From the NCBI GenBank assembly GCA_029007575.1, contig JAQXIB010000228.1, positions 1-15,044 of the forward strand: a DNA stretch of 15,044 bases, in the 5' to 3' direction. Source of the stretch: Clostridiales bacterium. GTDB lineage: Bacteria; Bacillota; Clostridia; Oscillospirales; Ruminococcaceae. Under the pieces are notes generated by a model, which worked only from the letters and a program-made list of their open reading frames with translations, was not told the origin of the DNA and searched no databases. Made by a program: the position numbers and the translations under genes. Shown here in pieces: positions 6,195-13,163 of the stretch (within the stretch, counting starts at the first letter, position 1; every line of letters begins with the position of its first letter).

Positions 6195-8321
6195 ATGAAA
6201 AAGAAGCAAACGGAGCATCAAATCGATCAAGATCGTTCTGTCATAGATGAAAAATTTTCTCCCGTGTTAAACGAAACAGAGATTCCGGAATCCCTCAAAC
6301 CGGAGAACATCTCCACGCTCATCGACAACAAAAAATCGGCTGAAAAAAGCCATGTAATCACCAATATCCATTTTTACCGCATTTCCTTTGCATTGCTTTT
6401 AATTATTGTCATGGCGATTCCCCTTTATGCCGTCCTGGAGAGCAGAGATACTAATCCGCTCTCCCCTGATTATGCCGGAACCAGCTCGCCGTCCACCATT
6501 ATTACCATGAAAAACAACGATTATGACAGCATTTACAACGTCGTCAAAAATCTATACACGAAAGTTTATAACTATAATAATTATGGTGATGACCTTGTTG
6601 CTTTCAATTCGCTGCCGCAGTCAGCGCAAAGCAAACCGACCGGAAACGGAGCAATGAAAGGCCCGACCGGTACCGGCAGCACAACCACCGGGAAGCCAAC
6701 ATCCCCTTCAGCCGACGATGCAGCGGAAGACCTCAATCACTCCGAAACAAATGAGCAGGTCAAAGGGGTAAGTGAGGGCGATATTTTAAAAACGGACGGC
6801 AAATATATTTACACCGTACAGTCTAAACAAAAATACAATTCCGCCGCCGAATATTACATCCATATCCGCAAGATACAAGAGGACGGCGGATTGATGAAGG
6901 TCAGCAGCATTGCAATTGAAAATGACCGTCCTATTGAAATGTATGTAGATAACAACCGACTGATCCTGTTGTCAGACAGCGGAGCCAACAGCAGATATCA
7001 ATCCCAAATAGTAAATCCAAACACATCAGTACGAATTTATGACATTTCGGATCGGACAGTTCCGAAAATCATCAATCATTTCTGTCAGCAGGGCGCAATG
7101 CTATCCTCCAGATATATTGACGGAAATCTGTATGTCATATCCAACTACCGTTCCGGCACCCAGCCGGTCAAAGATGATCTTTTTTCTTATGTTCCGTGCA
7201 TTACCTATCCTTCCAAAGGACAGGTCAGAATGGTAGCTTCCAATGATATCTGCGTGATGGAAAAGCCTTCCTCGGTCTCTTATGTCGTGGCATCCTCGGT
7301 AAGCACCCGTTCGGAGGACGCTGCCGTAAACACCAAAGCAGTATTGGGCTCGGGCGGCATTATATACTGTTCTGCTGAAAATTTATATGTTCTCGGCACC
7401 TCTTACGAAACGACAGAACAAACCGAGATACTAAAATTTGCTTTAAACAGCGGTAAAATCCGATACAGCACCAAACAAACGGTCAACGGACGCACCTTAA
7501 ATCAATTTTCAGCCGACGAGCATAACGGAATCTTTCGAATCGCAACGACCGGCTTTGACGCACAAACAGGCAAAACGTCAAGCAATGTTTATTTGCTGGA
7601 CAGCAATCTCAAACAAGTCGGAGCGATAACCGGATTGGCGCAGAATGAGAATATTTACTCGGTTCGATTCGTAGGAGATACCGGATATGTGGTTACTTTC
7701 CGCCAGACCGATCCCTTGTTTGTCCTTGATCTAAAGGATCCGAAAAAACCGGCTGTTGTCGGCGAGCTAAAAATTCCCGGATTCAGCAGCTATCTGCATC
7801 CCTTTAAGGACAATCTGCTGATCGGAATCGGCGCCAATACTACTTCCGGCGGTCAGCGAATCGGCTTTAAAATGAGCTTATTTGATGTTTCCGACCCGAC
7901 AAAACCTCTGGAAATCAAAAACTATACTACTACCAATGACTATTCGGGAAAGTCATTAGTGGAATATGATGCGAAAGCGTTTCTCTTTGATGACAAACAA
8001 GATATTATCGGACTGCCGCTGATTACCGCTACGAAAAACGGATCGACGAAGAACGGATACGCTTTATTCAAAGTCAGCGAGGAAAACGGATTTGAAGAAT
8101 TAGGATTTTTAGACTCAGAGGGCAATATCATCTCTGAAAATTCTACGTATCAACAAAGCAAATACACTGCGCTTGACAGCATGAACAGCATGTATACCCC
8201 ATTTAACATTCTGCGCGGTGCTTATGTCGGCGACACCTTATATCTGTTTACAGGATATGACATCACTGCAGTAAGCTATAAAACTTTCCAAAAAATCGGT
8301 ACCTATCCCTGTGATCAATAA
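6195..8321 (+). CDS. Membrane-anchored beta-propeller protein, putative regulator of the upstream sigma factor
   Basis: The 708-residue protein has a cytoplasmic N-terminal segment (about 1-60, charged, including IPESLKPENISTLI), one membrane span (about 61-81, ISFALLLIIVMAIPLYAVL) and a large outside domain. A Gly/Thr/Ser/Pro linker (about 145-175) precedes HSETNEQVKGVSEGDILKTD. That block, with KIPGFSSYLHPF and the C-terminal RGAYVGDTLYLFTGYDI, matches what I know of the secreted C-terminal beta-propeller family (Pfam Beta_propel, PF09826; COG4880). The family's biochemical role is not established. The ATG at 6195 follows AAAGGAA; an in-frame start at 6111 would overlap the sigma gene and has no ribosome site. 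The topology, small inner tail plus one span plus sensor-like outer domain, is that of membrane anti-sigma factors. No HxxxCxxC zinc motif is seen in the tail, so the mechanism is inference. Confidence 0.85.
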   Translation: MKKKQTEHQIDQDRSVIDEKFSPVLNETEIPESLKPENISTLIDNKKSAEKSHVITNIHFYRISFALLLIIVMAIPLYAVLESRDTNPLSPDYAGTSSPSTIITMKNNDYDSIYNVVKNLYTKVYNYNNYGDDLVAFNSLPQSAQSKPTGNGAMKGPTGTGSTTTGKPTSPSADDAAEDLNHSETNEQVKGVSEGDILKTDGKYIYTVQSKQKYNSAAEYYIHIRKIQEDGGLMKVSSIAIENDRPIEMYVDNNRLILLSDSGANSRYQSQIVNPNTSVRIYDISDRTVPKIINHFCQQGAMLSSRYIDGNLYVISNYRSGTQPVKDDLFSYVPCITYPSKGQVRMVASNDICVMEKPSSVSYVVASSVSTRSEDAAVNTKAVLGSGGIIYCSAENLYVLGTSYETTEQTEILKFALNSGKIRYSTKQTVNGRTLNQFSADEHNGIFRIATTGFDAQTGKTSSNVYLLDSNLKQVGAITGLAQNENIYSVRFVGDTGYVVTFRQTDPLFVLDLKDPKKPAVVGELKIPGFSSYLHPFKDNLLIGIGANTTSGGQRIGFKMSLFDVSDPTKPLEIKNYTTTNDYSGKSLVEYDAKAFLFDDKQDIIGLPLITATKNGSTKNGYALFKVSEENGFEELGFLDSEGNIISENSTYQQSKYTALDSMNSMYTPFNILRGAYVGDTLYLFTGYDITAVSYKTFQKIGTYPCDQ

Positions 8322-8331
8322 AGAAGCCACT

Positions 8332-8376
8332 GAAAATAATAATGCCCTCGGCTTTGCCGAGGGCATTATTATTTTC
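8332..8376. terminator. Perfect bidirectional terminator between propeller gene and pyrE
   Basis: Bases 8332-8352 and 8356-8376 form a perfect 21-bp stem with a 3-base loop (TTT). The GC core GCCCTCGGC is flanked by an A/T-rich outer stem that gives a U-rich end on both strands. It begins 10 bp after the propeller stop and could also stop the pyrE transcript arriving from the right. Confidence 0.92.
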
Positions 8377-8506
8377 ATCTGTTTAATGCTCACTTTGTAT
8401 TTCAATTTCATTCTGAAATCGAAATCTGCGTTCGCATCAAGAAATGTCTATACGGCGAATAGCCGTTCGAACAAATCAAATTTTTAATTTGTTCAGCAGA
8501 CATTAT
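8377..8506 (-). other. pyrE 3' region with several small inverted repeats
   Basis: These 130 bases between the shared terminator and the pyrE stop contain short perfect dyads: GAACAAAT/ATTTGTTC (8469-8476 with 8487-8494), ACGGC/GCCGT (8452-8456 with 8462-8466) and ATTTCA/TGAAAT (8405-8410 with 8414-8419). None has a terminator-like tail. I see no gene here. Confidence 0.4.
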
Positions 8507-9169
8507 TTACAAGACACAATCGGTATCCATGTATGCTTCCATTTTGGGAAGCAAATCCTGATAACCGCCTGCCTGCTGCAAATATTCATGAATATCCGCT
8601 ACCGTAACCAAAGAATGCACCGTAATGCCAAACTCTTCTTTGACTTCCATGACAGCAGTCTTTCCCGGCGTTTTTCCGACCTCACAACGGTTAACGGATA
8701 TGAACATATCAGTTACCGATACCTTCGCCGCCCCAAGCAAAGCCGGCATGGTTTCCCGAATCGCTGTTCCGGCAGTAATCACATCCTCAATAATGATGAC
8801 TCGGTCGCCGTCCTTCGGCTGATAGCCAACCAGAGAGCCACCTTCTCCGTGATCTTTGGCTTCCTTACGATTGAAAAAGAAAGGTTTATCGATCCCATAA
8901 TTGCGGGCTAACGCTCCTGCTGCCGAGGTAGCAAGCGGAATTCCTTTATACGCCGGTCCAAACATCGCATCAAACTGATCACCGATTGTTTGATGAATAC
9001 AACCGGCATAAAATTCACCTAATTTTGAGCTTTGCATTCCGGTTTTATAGTTTCCCGTATTAATAAAATAAGGGGTATTTCTGCCGCTTTTGGTCACGAA
9101 ATCCCCGAATCTGAGCACATCCGCGCTCATCATAAATTCAATAAACTGTTTCTTTTCCCGTGTCAACAT
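8507..9169 (-). CDS. pyrE: Orotate phosphoribosyltransferase
   Basis: The enzyme converts orotate and PRPP to orotidine 5'-monophosphate, the fifth step of de novo pyrimidine synthesis, in the cytoplasm. At 220 residues it is full length. The PRPP-binding signature VIIIEDVITAGTA is at 124-136. The catalytic flexible loop FFNRKEAKDHGEGG is at 98-111, with lysine K102 or K105 placed as in the family. The N-terminal block FVTKSGRNTPYFINTG (24-39) is the substrate-binding region typical of PyrE. The ATG at 9169 is preceded by GAGGA. It is not next to other pyrimidine genes in this window. It has its own strong promoter and a structured leader of about 127 bases, but I found no convincing PyrR-binding site in that leader. 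Confidence 0.97.
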   Translation of the reverse strand: MLTREKKQFIEFMMSADVLRFGDFVTKSGRNTPYFINTGNYKTGMQSSKLGEFYAGCIHQTIGDQFDAMFGPAYKGIPLATSAAGALARNYGIDKPFFFNRKEAKDHGEGGSLVGYQPKDGDRVIIIEDVITAGTAIRETMPALLGAAKVSVTDMFISVNRCEVGKTPGKTAVMEVKEEFGITVHSLVTVADIHEYLQQAGGYQDLLPKMEAYMDTDCVL

Positions 9170-9265
9170 AATTGATCCTCGCTTTTCTTCACTTACGCCG
9201 CCTCTTCAAAGCAGTTAGTGAAACAGCTACGTTTCGGCAGCAAAAGGTCTTTTGTATATCAATCC

Positions 9266-9301
9266 GTATCAAAAGTTGCCGCATGCGGCAACTTTTGATA
9301 C
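9266..9301. promoter_or_regulatory. 36-bp perfect palindrome at the pyrE transcription start
   Basis: Bases 9266-9283 are the exact reverse complement of 9284-9301. Each half reads GTATCAAAAGTTGCCGCA, and there is no spacer. It starts one base after the -10 hexamer of the pyrE promoter (minus strand) and covers the predicted start near 9296. It could be a repressor operator, or, once transcribed, a 5'-terminal hairpin with a GC-rich tip. Confidence 0.85.
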
Positions 9302-9302
9302 T

Positions 9303-9331
9303 ATTATACCGCAAAGCGCTTTTTTCGTCAA
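9303..9331 (-). promoter_or_regulatory. pyrE promoter (sigma-A type)
   Basis: On the minus strand TTGACG (9331-9326, 5 of 6) and a perfect TATAAT (9308-9303) are separated by 17 bp. This is the best-matching promoter in the window. It lies in the gap between the 48-residue ORF stop (9353) and pyrE, so pyrE can be transcribed independently. Confidence 0.88.
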
Positions 9332-9352
9332 CTGAAAAAGCCAAGCGTCCCT

Positions 9353-9499
9353 TCATTCTCCCTCGGCAACGATTTGTTCTAATACCTGTATCAGATCCGA
9401 AAGCGTGTTCAACTGAACATCCCGTTCCAAAATCGCATTTTTCAGGTCAACCGACAAAGATTCAAAATGAGTTCTTAAGCTCGGTGCCACATATGACAT
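9353..9499 (-). CDS. Small 48-residue helical protein, unknown function
   Basis: The ATG at 9499 opens a 48-codon frame ending in TGA at 9353. The protein begins MSYVAPSLRTHFESLS and ends LSDLIQVLEQIVAEGE. It is acidic, without cysteines or a membrane span, and from about residue 11 onward it reads as amphipathic helix with regularly placed Leu/Ile/Val. The ribosome site is AAAAGGAAAG, ending 6 bases before the ATG. The sequence looks protein-like (hydrophobic pattern, sensible codons), whereas the opposite-strand frame through the same DNA does not. It sits between the clpX terminator and the pyrE promoter, so it is probably its own short transcription unit; only a weak promoter (TTGATA at 9571-9576 with an A/T-rich -10) is visible. 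I cannot name a family. Confidence 0.68.
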   Translation of the reverse strand: MSYVAPSLRTHFESLSVDLKNAILERDVQLNTLSDLIQVLEQIVAEGE

Positions 9500-9582
9500 A
9501 AAACACTTTCCTTTTCTTTTAACGATGTTTACGACATATTCTTCCCATAAAACAGGCGGATATACATAATTATCAAATTCCG

Positions 9583-9621
9583 AAAAAAGGACTTAGGCAA
9601 AGATCGCTCTAGCCTAAGTCC
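9583..9621 (-). terminator. clpX intrinsic terminator
   Basis: On the minus strand GGACTTAGGC (9621-9612) and GCCTAAGTCC (9598-9589) form a perfect 10-bp stem with a 13-base loop, followed at once by six U (9588-9583). It starts 11 bases after the clpX stop and closes the tig-clpP-clpX unit. Confidence 0.93.
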
Positions 9622-9631
9622 GATATCGGTT

Positions 9632-10939
9632 TTAATTTGCTATTTTTAAATCCTCAGTAGGTTTCGATGATTTTTTTGCTGCTTTTTTCTCTACGATCGG
9701 ATCGGTGCCTTGCTCTACACACTCTTTGGTCACAATGACTTTCGCAGCCGTTTTATCCGAAGGCAGCTCAAACATCAGCTTGCCAAGTACCCGCTCCATA
9801 ATGCCGCGCAAGCCACGGGCACCTGTACCGCTTTCAATCGCTTTTTTTGCGATTGCGGACAAAGCTTCCGGCTGAAATTCCAGCTTAATCTTATCGAGTT
9901 CAAACAATGCCTGATACTGTTTTACCAATGCGTTTTTCGGTTCCGTCAAAATTTTGACCAAAGACGCTTCATCCAATTCGTTCAGCGTGGTAATGATCGG
10001 AAGCCGCCCGACAAGCTCGGGAATCAAACCGTATTTTACCAAATCGTGCTGAACAACATGTTTCATCAAATTTTCAGATTTTCTCTCGTTTTTATCTTTG
10101 ATCTTGGCGCCGAATCCAAGCGAGGACGAATCCATGCGCTTCTCAATAATTTTTTCGATTCCGTCAAACGCACCACCGCAAATAAACAAAATATTTTTGG
10201 TGTCAATCTGAATAAACTCCTGATTCGGATGCTTTCTTCCGCCTTGCGGAGGCACATTGGAAATCGTACCTTCCACGATTTTTAGCAAAGACTGCTGAAC
10301 GCCCTCACCGCTGACATCCCTTGTAATCGAGGTGTTTTCGGACTTTCTGGTAATTTTATCGATCTCATCAATATAAATGATGCCCTTTTCAGCCGCTTCA
10401 ATATCAAAATCCGCCGCTTGTATCAGACGCAGCAAAACGTTTTCTACATCCTCGCCCACATAGCCCGCCTCGGTCAGAGTGGTCGCGTCCGCAATGGCAA
10501 ATGGAACCTTGAGCACCTTTGCCAGGGTCTGAGCAAGCATGGTTTTTCCCACGCCGGTAGGTCCTAAAAGCAAAACATTACTTTTCTGCAGCTCGACGCC
10601 GTTTTCGTTATCCGTGTTTAGAATCCGTTTATAATGGTTATACACAGACACCGACAGAGAGATCTTCGCCTCTTCCTGTCCGACCACATATTCGTCTAAG
10701 ACCGCCTTGATTTCCATTGGTTTCGGCAAATTTTCCTTATCCGACAAGCCCTTTGCAGGCTTGCTGACATGGTGCGAAAAGTCAGGAATGGTTCCGTCAC
10801 TTACCAGCATCTGATAGCAAAGCATCACGCATTCATCACAAATATAAGCACCTCTGCCAAACAACAGACGGGATACCTTTTGTGCCGGCTTGCCGCAGAA
10901 ATTACATTTTGCGGTTTTATTTTCGTCCTGTGTAGGCAT
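9632..10939 (-). CDS. clpX: ATP-dependent Clp protease ATP-binding subunit ClpX
   Basis: This AAA+ unfoldase recognises tagged or misfolded proteins and threads them into ClpP. The 435-residue protein is full length. An N-terminal zinc-binding domain has cysteines C12, C15, C34 and C37 (CNFC, CDEC). Walker A GPTGVGKT is at 126-133, pore-1 loop GYVGED at 159-164, Walker B IYIDEID at 188-194, and the RKH pore loop in GGRKHPNQE at about 233-241. The ClpP-docking loop is LGF (274-276) in place of the common IGF. A sensor-2 type GARGLR lies in the C-terminal domain. The ATG at 10939 lies 14 bp after clpP, and its ribosome site AAGGA overlaps the clpP stop codon, indicating co-transcription. The C-terminal tail (VEKKAAKKSSKPTEDLKIAN) is lysine-rich and probably disordered. 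Confidence 0.98.
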   Translation of the reverse strand: MPTQDENKTAKCNFCGKPAQKVSRLLFGRGAYICDECVMLCYQMLVSDGTIPDFSHHVSKPAKGLSDKENLPKPMEIKAVLDEYVVGQEEAKISLSVSVYNHYKRILNTDNENGVELQKSNVLLLGPTGVGKTMLAQTLAKVLKVPFAIADATTLTEAGYVGEDVENVLLRLIQAADFDIEAAEKGIIYIDEIDKITRKSENTSITRDVSGEGVQQSLLKIVEGTISNVPPQGGRKHPNQEFIQIDTKNILFICGGAFDGIEKIIEKRMDSSSLGFGAKIKDKNERKSENLMKHVVQHDLVKYGLIPELVGRLPIITTLNELDEASLVKILTEPKNALVKQYQALFELDKIKLEFQPEALSAIAKKAIESGTGARGLRGIMERVLGKLMFELPSDKTAAKVIVTKECVEQGTDPIVEKKAAKKSSKPTEDLKIAN

Positions 10940-10953
10940 GCGTTCACCAATCC

Positions 10954-11535
10954 TTATCTTTTTTCGATTACTTTGTCGATAATGCCGTATTCCAGTGCTT
11001 CCTGAGCAGACAGGAAATTGTCACGCTCGGTCGCTTTGATGGTTTCTTCCAGTGTTTTTCCGGTGCGCTCCGCCAAGATCTCGTTCAAATGCTTCTTGAT
11101 TCTGATCAAGCGCTCAGCGTGAATTTCAATATCGGTTACCTGTCCCTGCGCGCCGCCGGAAGGCTGATGGATCATGATCTCGCTGTTCGGCAAAGCCATT
11201 CGTTTTCCTTTGGCGCCCGCCGCCAGCAAAAATGCTCCCATGGATGCTGCCATGCCGATACAAATCGTGGATACATCGCATTTAATATACTGCATCGTAT
11301 CGTAAATCGCCATACCGGCAGTAACTGATCCACCGGGGCTGTTGATGTAAAAGCTGATGTCCTTATCCGGATCCTGACCTTCCAAATAAAGCAACTGCGC
11401 AACTACTAAGCTTGCCGTTGCGTCGGTTACTTCATCACACAACATAATAATACGGTCATTGAGCAAACGGGAATAAATATCATATGACCGTTCGCCTCTG
11501 CTTGTTTGTTCTACTACCATGGGTACTAAAGCCAT
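10954..11535 (-). CDS. clpP: ATP-dependent Clp protease proteolytic subunit ClpP
   Basis: This serine peptidase forms the double-heptamer chamber that degrades substrates delivered by ClpX or ClpC. The 193 residues are typical. The catalytic triad falls at the standard positions: S98 (GMAASMGA), H123 (MIHQPSGG) and D172 (ERDNFLSAQEA). The oligomerisation and oxyanion block INSPGGSVTAGMAIYDTM is at 65-82. The ATG at 11535 is preceded by GAGGA. It lies between tig (114 bp upstream) and clpX (14 bp downstream). No CtsR-type operator or CIRCE element was found upstream, so heat-shock control is not evident. I could not place a convincing promoter of its own, and read-through from tig is likely. 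Confidence 0.98.
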   Translation of the reverse strand: MALVPMVVEQTSRGERSYDIYSRLLNDRIIMLCDEVTDATASLVVAQLLYLEGQDPDKDISFYINSPGGSVTAGMAIYDTMQYIKCDVSTICIGMAASMGAFLLAAGAKGKRMALPNSEIMIHQPSGGAQGQVTDIEIHAERLIRIKKHLNEILAERTGKTLEETIKATERDNFLSAQEALEYGIIDKVIEKR

Positions 11536-11585
11536 TTTCGATTCCTCATTTCGTGTATAATGTGTTATTTAAATATGAAACACAA

Positions 11586-11618
11586 CCGTAAACACTTTCA
11601 CAAAGAAAATGTTTACGG
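11586..11618 (-). terminator. Weak hairpin between tig and clpP
   Basis: CCGTAAACA (11586-11594) and TGTTTACGG (11610-11618) form a 9-bp perfect stem with a 15-base loop. On the minus strand it is followed by TTGTGTTTC, not a strong U-run. It may be a leaky terminator or processing site that sets the tig:clpP ratio. Confidence 0.45.
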
Positions 11619-11648
11619 CTAAATTGTCGATATCAGTCCATATCTGGA

Positions 11649-13076
11649 TTATTCTGCGTCTTCAGCTTTCTTTGCTTTGGTTGCTCTCGCTTTTTTCGGC
11701 TTCGGCTCTTCCGCAGGAGCTTCCTCAGCTACATCAGTTTGCGGTTCCTCTTTTTTTGCCTTAGTGGTTCTGGTCTTTTTGGCAGCCGATTTCTTTTCAC
11801 TGATTTCTGCAGAATCTTTAATCAAATCGATTGCTTTATTCACAGCTAAATCTTTGACTAAATCTTTTTCCGGAATATAGCCTTTGATCTTCTCTACATC
11901 CATCTTATAGTTCTCTGCCATTTTGTCGTACTCCGCGGCGATTTCTTCGGCAGAAGGCACGATGTTTTCCAACTCTACAATTTTTTCCAGAGCCAATCTG
12001 ATCTTAACCTGTTTTTCAGCCTGTTCACGGAACGTTTTGCGGAACGCATCCAGCTCCATACCGGTATATTGCAGATACAAATCCAGATTCATGCCCTGAG
12101 ATTGCAGACGATATTCAAACTCTCTGACAGATTCATCTACCCGGTTTTCAAACATTACTTCCGGAATCTCCGCTTTCATATTGGCAATGACAGCATCGAT
12201 CAACTGGTTTTCCACTTCAGTGTCGGCGGATTTATCATATTGCTCCTGCAATTTTTTGGTAATATCCTCTTTCAACTGATCGAGCGTATCAAACTCACTG
12301 ACATCCTTTACAAACTCGTCGTCGATAGCAGGAAGCTGTCTTGTTTTGATTTCGTGCAATTTCACTTTAAAGACAGCAGGCTTGCCGGCAAGCTCTTCCG
12401 CCTGATACTCGGCAGGGAATTCGACATTAACATCAAATTCATCCTCTACGTTATGTCCGACGATCTGATCTTCAAATCCCGGGATAAACTGACCGGATCC
12501 TAGCGTCAAGTTAAAGCCTTCTGCTTTGCCGCCCTCAAAAGCCTTGCCGTCAACAAAGCCTTCAAAATCGATCACAGTGATATCGCCGTTTTCGGCTGCG
12601 CGATCCTCAACCGAAACCACACGCGCATTGCGGTCAGCCATTTTATTCAATTCGCTGTTTAAATCTTCGTCTGTAACAGTCTTGACGGTTTTCTCCACTT
12701 TTATTCCCTTATAATCGGAAACTTCCACTTCCGGCTTGACAATGCAGGTTGCTTTGAACTCTACGCCGTCCGCTTTTTCGATTTTAGTAATCTCCACTTC
12801 CGGACGGTCTACCAGCTCAAGCTTTGCTTCATCTACCGCAGAAGCTAATGCAGACGGATACAGATCATTGACAGCATCCTCATAGAATACGCCTTCGCCA
12901 TATAATTTTTCAATCATTTTTCTGGGTGCTTTTCCCGGACGGAAACCCGGAACCGAGATTTTTTTCACACTTTTGCGATATGCTTTTTCAATTGCAGATT
13001 CAAAAGCATCCGCGTCAATCTTCACGATCAATTCATATTTGTTTGTTTCCACTTTATTGGAAGAAACCAGGCCCAT
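11649..13076 (-). CDS. tig: Trigger factor, ribosome-associated chaperone and prolyl isomerase
   Basis: Trigger factor binds ribosomal protein uL23 at the exit tunnel and shields nascent chains. This 475-residue protein has the ribosome-docking signature GFRPGKAP (44-51) in its N-terminal domain. An FKBP-type isomerase domain spans about 160-243 (GDITVIDFEGFVDG, LGSGQFIPGFEDQIVG, FPAEYQAEELAGK), followed by the helical C-terminal chaperone arms. The last ~48 residues form an added Lys/Ala/Glu/Thr-rich tail (KKSAAKKTRTTKAKKEEP and onward), probably disordered. The start is ATG 13076, because AGGAGG lies 8 bases upstream and MGLVSSNKVE fits the family N terminus; an in-frame ATG at 13115 adds 13 residues that would cover the ribosome site. 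It heads the tig-clpP-clpX cluster. Confidence 0.97.
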   Translation of the reverse strand: MGLVSSNKVETNKYELIVKIDADAFESAIEKAYRKSVKKISVPGFRPGKAPRKMIEKLYGEGVFYEDAVNDLYPSALASAVDEAKLELVDRPEVEITKIEKADGVEFKATCIVKPEVEVSDYKGIKVEKTVKTVTDEDLNSELNKMADRNARVVSVEDRAAENGDITVIDFEGFVDGKAFEGGKAEGFNLTLGSGQFIPGFEDQIVGHNVEDEFDVNVEFPAEYQAEELAGKPAVFKVKLHEIKTRQLPAIDDEFVKDVSEFDTLDQLKEDITKKLQEQYDKSADTEVENQLIDAVIANMKAEIPEVMFENRVDESVREFEYRLQSQGMNLDLYLQYTGMELDAFRKTFREQAEKQVKIRLALEKIVELENIVPSAEEIAAEYDKMAENYKMDVEKIKGYIPEKDLVKDLAVNKAIDLIKDSAEISEKKSAAKKTRTTKAKKEEPQTDVAEEAPAEEPKPKKARATKAKKAEDAE

Positions 13077-13097
13077 TTTAAATTCCTCCTGAAATAT

Positions 13098-13112
13098 TTT
13101 AGGCAGCCTAAA
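13098..13112. promoter_or_regulatory. Short dyad in the tig leader
   Basis: TTTAGGC-A-GCCTAAA is a 15-bp inverted repeat with a one-base centre. It lies between the predicted tig transcript start (near 13128) and the ribosome site (13082-13087). It is of operator size and position, or could form a small RNA hairpin. No regulator is known for it. Confidence 0.4.
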
Positions 13113-13134
13113 CACAAGGCTACAAATCTTTTCT

Positions 13135-13163
13135 ATTATATCATAAATATATCTACGTGACTA
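13135..13163 (-). promoter_or_regulatory. tig promoter with extended -10
   Basis: On the minus strand TGATATAAT (13143-13135) is a perfect extended -10 element, with TAGTCA (13163-13158, 4 of 6) as -35 at 17-bp spacing. The -35 contains the TAG stop codon of the preceding metallophosphoesterase gene. The leader to the tig ATG is about 50 bases. Confidence 0.72.

Noticed and set aside
9172..9501. 109-codon plus-strand frame across the pyrE promoter region
   Set aside because: It runs antisense through the pyrE leader, the palindrome and the 48-residue gene. The product has no family pattern and no ribosome site.
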